Shown here: one piece after another, positions 30,013-32,213 of the stretch
Position numbering within the stretch: the stretch's first letter is position 1
Layout: the number at the start of each line of letters is the position of its first letter
Assembly (NCBI GenBank): GCA_016936555.1
Contig: JAFGXR010000045.1
Span: 1 to 32,213, forward strand
Length of the DNA: 32,213 bases
Direction: 5' to 3'
From: Spirochaetales bacterium
GTDB taxonomy: Bacteria; Spirochaetota; Spirochaetia; DSM-2461
Translations under genes and position numbers: made by a program
The notes under the pieces: generated by a model
What the model was told of the DNA's origin: nothing
Seen by the model: the letters and a program-made list of their open reading frames with translations, nothing else
Databases searched by the model: none

Positions 30013-32213
30013 GTGAAAAACGAAATAAACTGGAATCTTGAATCACAAAATTTACTTTTCTACCTTAATAATAAACCAGTAAGTTTCTATAAATGGAATA
30101 AATATCTGGATCTCAGTAGTTCAATTAAATATACAGTGTTACAAGACTTAATTGATAATGACTATGCAGTACTGAAGCATGATGAAACAAATGTTTCGGT
30201 TGAACCAGAAGGTATTTATTATCTTATAGAAAATATTGGATTAGAAACGACAAGAAAACTATTCAATTTCCCGGAATATTCAGATTTTTATACTGTTGTA
30301 GAATCTACTTCAACTGATATATCTTCGAAAGATTTCACTCTATCGTATCGACATTTTTCCAACATTGACCCTTTTCCTATAAATCCCCAGAGATATTTCC
30401 CAAATTCTGTTTTCTGGACATCCGATTCAAAAAATATAGCCTTAATGAGAAAGGAAGAGTTTGAACTGATAGATAAACTTGAGAAGTTTAATAATAGAGG
30501 GAACTGTACTCTTTCTGAACAATATCAACGATATGGGGATATTCAAAAGCTAATAAAATCAAGCAGCCACCTGGCAATAGAAACACCGCTTCAGGGTCAG
30601 AGTGTATTTATTCCGGAAAAAATGGAATTGGATCTCAATACAGAACAAGATCAGATTCAAATTCAGGTAAATATTACTGATAGTAATCCTGAGAAAGATT
30701 ATATACAGCAGAATTTCAATGAACGGCTCGATGCAACAAACGATACTCAACTGGTTTATACGATACCAACAAAAAAGGGTGGTACGGACAGAATCCATAT
30801 CCCTTTCACAGAAGCACAACGGGAACAATTGCATAAAGTCAGATCTCACAATTTTGAAGCTCGCAATGGTAAAAATATTGGAGATGTACTATCTCACCCT
30901 GAAAAATATTTTGATTTATCGGAAATCGATATCAGTTCCACATTCAGTGAAAGAGTTATAGGTTTAGGAGAATACCAACCGAAAACGAAATCTTTTTCCG
31001 TCCAGATTAATAATGAGTGGTTTCCGGGAATAGAAATTGATGACCCTGTAGAAGGTACCCAAAATATTGTATTTGAGAATGAGCAGGAATTGAATCAATT
31101 TTCAGAAGATATCAAAAGAGCAAAAGAGAGCAATAAACAGACAGTTCCCTATAAAAATTATCAGATTCCTCTGGAAGAAGCGATTCAAATACAGCAGATT
31201 TCTGAAGATCAATTTCGAACACCAGACAGACCTGTATCCCCCAAAAAGCAAGTTTTGCTTATTTCAGAGAACCTGGACGAGCTTGAATATTCTGAAGAAA
31301 AACAACTTAATGATGTCGGGGATAATTTCTGGGCAATACCAAATCTCTCTTCGGAATACGATCTAAAGAGCCATCAAAAAGTTGGAATTGGCTGGATGCA
31401 GGAATTATTCCGGCAGGACGCACCAGGTTGTTTGCTAGCCGATGATATGGGTTTAGGTAAAACACTACAGGTAATGTCCTTCCTTGAATGGGCTGTCTCC
31501 GAGTTGGATAAACCTTGTAAAGCACTTATTCTTGCACCTAAAAGCCTTTTACAAAACTGGGAGAATGAGTACTTCAGGTTTTTCCCCACAGGCAATTACA
31601 GGACAATTAGACTCGGATCTGACGAGAAAGAATATTCAAAAAAAATATCCTATCATGCTGAAACATGGGGACAAAATACCCTTGTAATTACGAATTATGA
31701 AACACTAAGATTTAATCAAATTGAATTTGGAAAAATCAAATGGGATATAGTCGTTGCAGATGAAGCTCAAAAGATAAAAACACCGGGGACACTTGTTACC
31801 AATGCATCAAAAGCACTGAATACAGATTTCAGAATTGCGCTTACGGGAACACCTGTTGAAAACACATTTCAGGATCTATGGTGTTTAATGGACTTCTGCC
31901 TTCCCGGCCTGCTGGGTAGCCGTAAGGATTTCAATAAACATTTCTCAGAATCAAAAAATGCCACAGATGAGGACTTAATAGAAATAGGGAAAAAAATCCG
32001 TGAAAAAATAGGGCCTTATATTTTACGACGTAATAAATCCATCCTCGGTAATGAACTCCCGTCCAAATATATATCGAATATTGAAGAACATCATGACCAT
32101 TTTCCAATTGATTGTTCTACACTGCAAAGATTGATGCCTATCACTCAAAAAAGAGCCTATGATGAGGTTATTGAAATGATGCAGGCTTCCAAAGATAAGA
32201 GAATGACCCTAAA
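30013..32213 (+). CDS. zorD: Zorya subunit ZorD (SNF2-family helicase), 3' end beyond the window
   Basis: The GTG at 30013 has AGGAG 7 nt upstream and follows the zorC stop directly. 733 codons are open to the window end. Residues 1 to about 450 form a variable N-terminal domain without a motif I recognise. The SNF2 motor begins near 455: DLKSHQKVGIGWMQELF, Walker A DDMGLGKT (477-484), LILAPKSLLQNWENE, Walker B DEAQ (583-586) and LTGTPVEN (from 610). The second RecA-like lobe and any C-terminal nuclease part are off the window. ZorD degrades or unwinds invading DNA in Zorya. Confidence 0.9.
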   Translation, partial: MKNEINWNLESQNLLFYLNNKPVSFYKWNKYLDLSSSIKYTVLQDLIDNDYAVLKHDETNVSVEPEGIYYLIENIGLETTRKLFNFPEYSDFYTVVESTSTDISSKDFTLSYRHFSNIDPFPINPQRYFPNSVFWTSDSKNIALMRKEEFELIDKLEKFNNRGNCTLSEQYQRYGDIQKLIKSSSHLAIETPLQGQSVFIPEKMELDLNTEQDQIQIQVNITDSNPEKDYIQQNFNERLDATNDTQLVYTIPTKKGGTDRIHIPFTEAQREQLHKVRSHNFEARNGKNIGDVLSHPEKYFDLSEIDISSTFSERVIGLGEYQPKTKSFSVQINNEWFPGIEIDDPVEGTQNIVFENEQELNQFSEDIKRAKESNKQTVPYKNYQIPLEEAIQIQQISEDQFRTPDRPVSPKKQVLLISENLDELEYSEEKQLNDVGDNFWAIPNLSSEYDLKSHQKVGIGWMQELFRQDAPGCLLADDMGLGKTLQVMSFLEWAVSELDKPCKALILAPKSLLQNWENEYFRFFPTGNYRTIRLGSDEKEYSKKISYHAETWGQNTLVITNYETLRFNQIEFGKIKWDIVVADEAQKIKTPGTLVTNASKALNTDFRIALTGTPVENTFQDLWCLMDFCLPGLLGSRKDFNKHFSESKNATDEDLIEIGKKIREKIGPYILRRNKSILGNELPSKYISNIEEHHDHFPIDCSTLQRLMPITQKRAYDEVIEMMQASKDKRMTL

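Noticed and set aside
1-32213. CRISPR array, rRNA genes, complete tRNA genes, complete insertion sequences
   Set aside because: None found by reading: no spaced direct repeats, no rRNA-like stretch, no transposase or integrase frame.

Overview
The window looks like the chromosome of an anaerobic, Gram-negative-type bacterium. Evidence: redox and metal genes with paired 4Fe-4S ATPases, a SpII lipoprotein with BspA-like leucine-rich repeats, GPH-type sugar symporters, a hybrid sensor kinase, and sigma-54-type promoters. This mix would suit a free-living spirochaete, but no marker gene is present and that placement is a low-confidence guess. Roughly the first 14.5 kb is moderate-GC, compact core-like sequence. 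From about 14.6 kb on, the sequence is an accessory defence island with abrupt shifts in base composition.

Region 1 (1-7.1 kb): metal/redox locus. A MATE exporter (minus, cut by the window edge) diverges from a DUF1007 + NicO nickel/cobalt transporter pair, followed by a convergent response regulator-histidine kinase hybrid. Next come two tandem DUF5320-like small proteins, a DUF134 HTH protein, a NifX-family protein, two MinD/Mrp ATPases each carrying two 4Fe-4S clusters, and a second NifX-family protein. This gene set resembles the orange-protein (ORP) loci of anaerobes. Four copies of a palindrome, consensus TGTGCATATGCACA, occur here and nowhere else in the window. Three sit at or just after the -10 box of a good TTGAC(A/T)-17-TAT(A/C)TT promoter. 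The fourth sits in the MATE/DUF1007 intergenic region. I read this as a regulon, with the DUF134 protein the best local candidate regulator.

Region 2 (7.1-14.6 kb): transport and hydrolysis. A TetR - GPH symporter - alpha/beta hydrolase operon (ATGA overlaps) is convergent with an M20 amidohydrolase. A truncated methyltransferase remnant, a second GPH symporter with an inverted repeat around its -10, a doubtful small membrane ORF, a large hairpin and an LRR lipoprotein follow.

Region 3 (14.6-32.2 kb): defence island. A possible tRNA 3'-end remnant may mark its left edge. It continues with two near-identical sigma-54-type promoters, one driving a small DksA/TraR-type zinc-finger gene that appears frameshifted and one a membrane-anchored transglutaminase-like protein, then an HNH-WYL fusion. 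A same-strand gene train follows: hsdM - hsdS - OLD-family ATPase/TOPRIM nuclease - [67-bp copy of the hsdR start] - AlbA_2/HATPase regulator - hsdR - zorA - zorB - zorC - zorD, the last cut by the window end. This is a type I restriction-modification system that has taken up two extra genes, joined directly to a type I Zorya system. Base composition switches sharply inside the train: hsdM moderate GC, hsdS/OLD AT-rich, AlbA_2/hsdR moderate, zor genes AT-rich. The train therefore looks assembled from modules.
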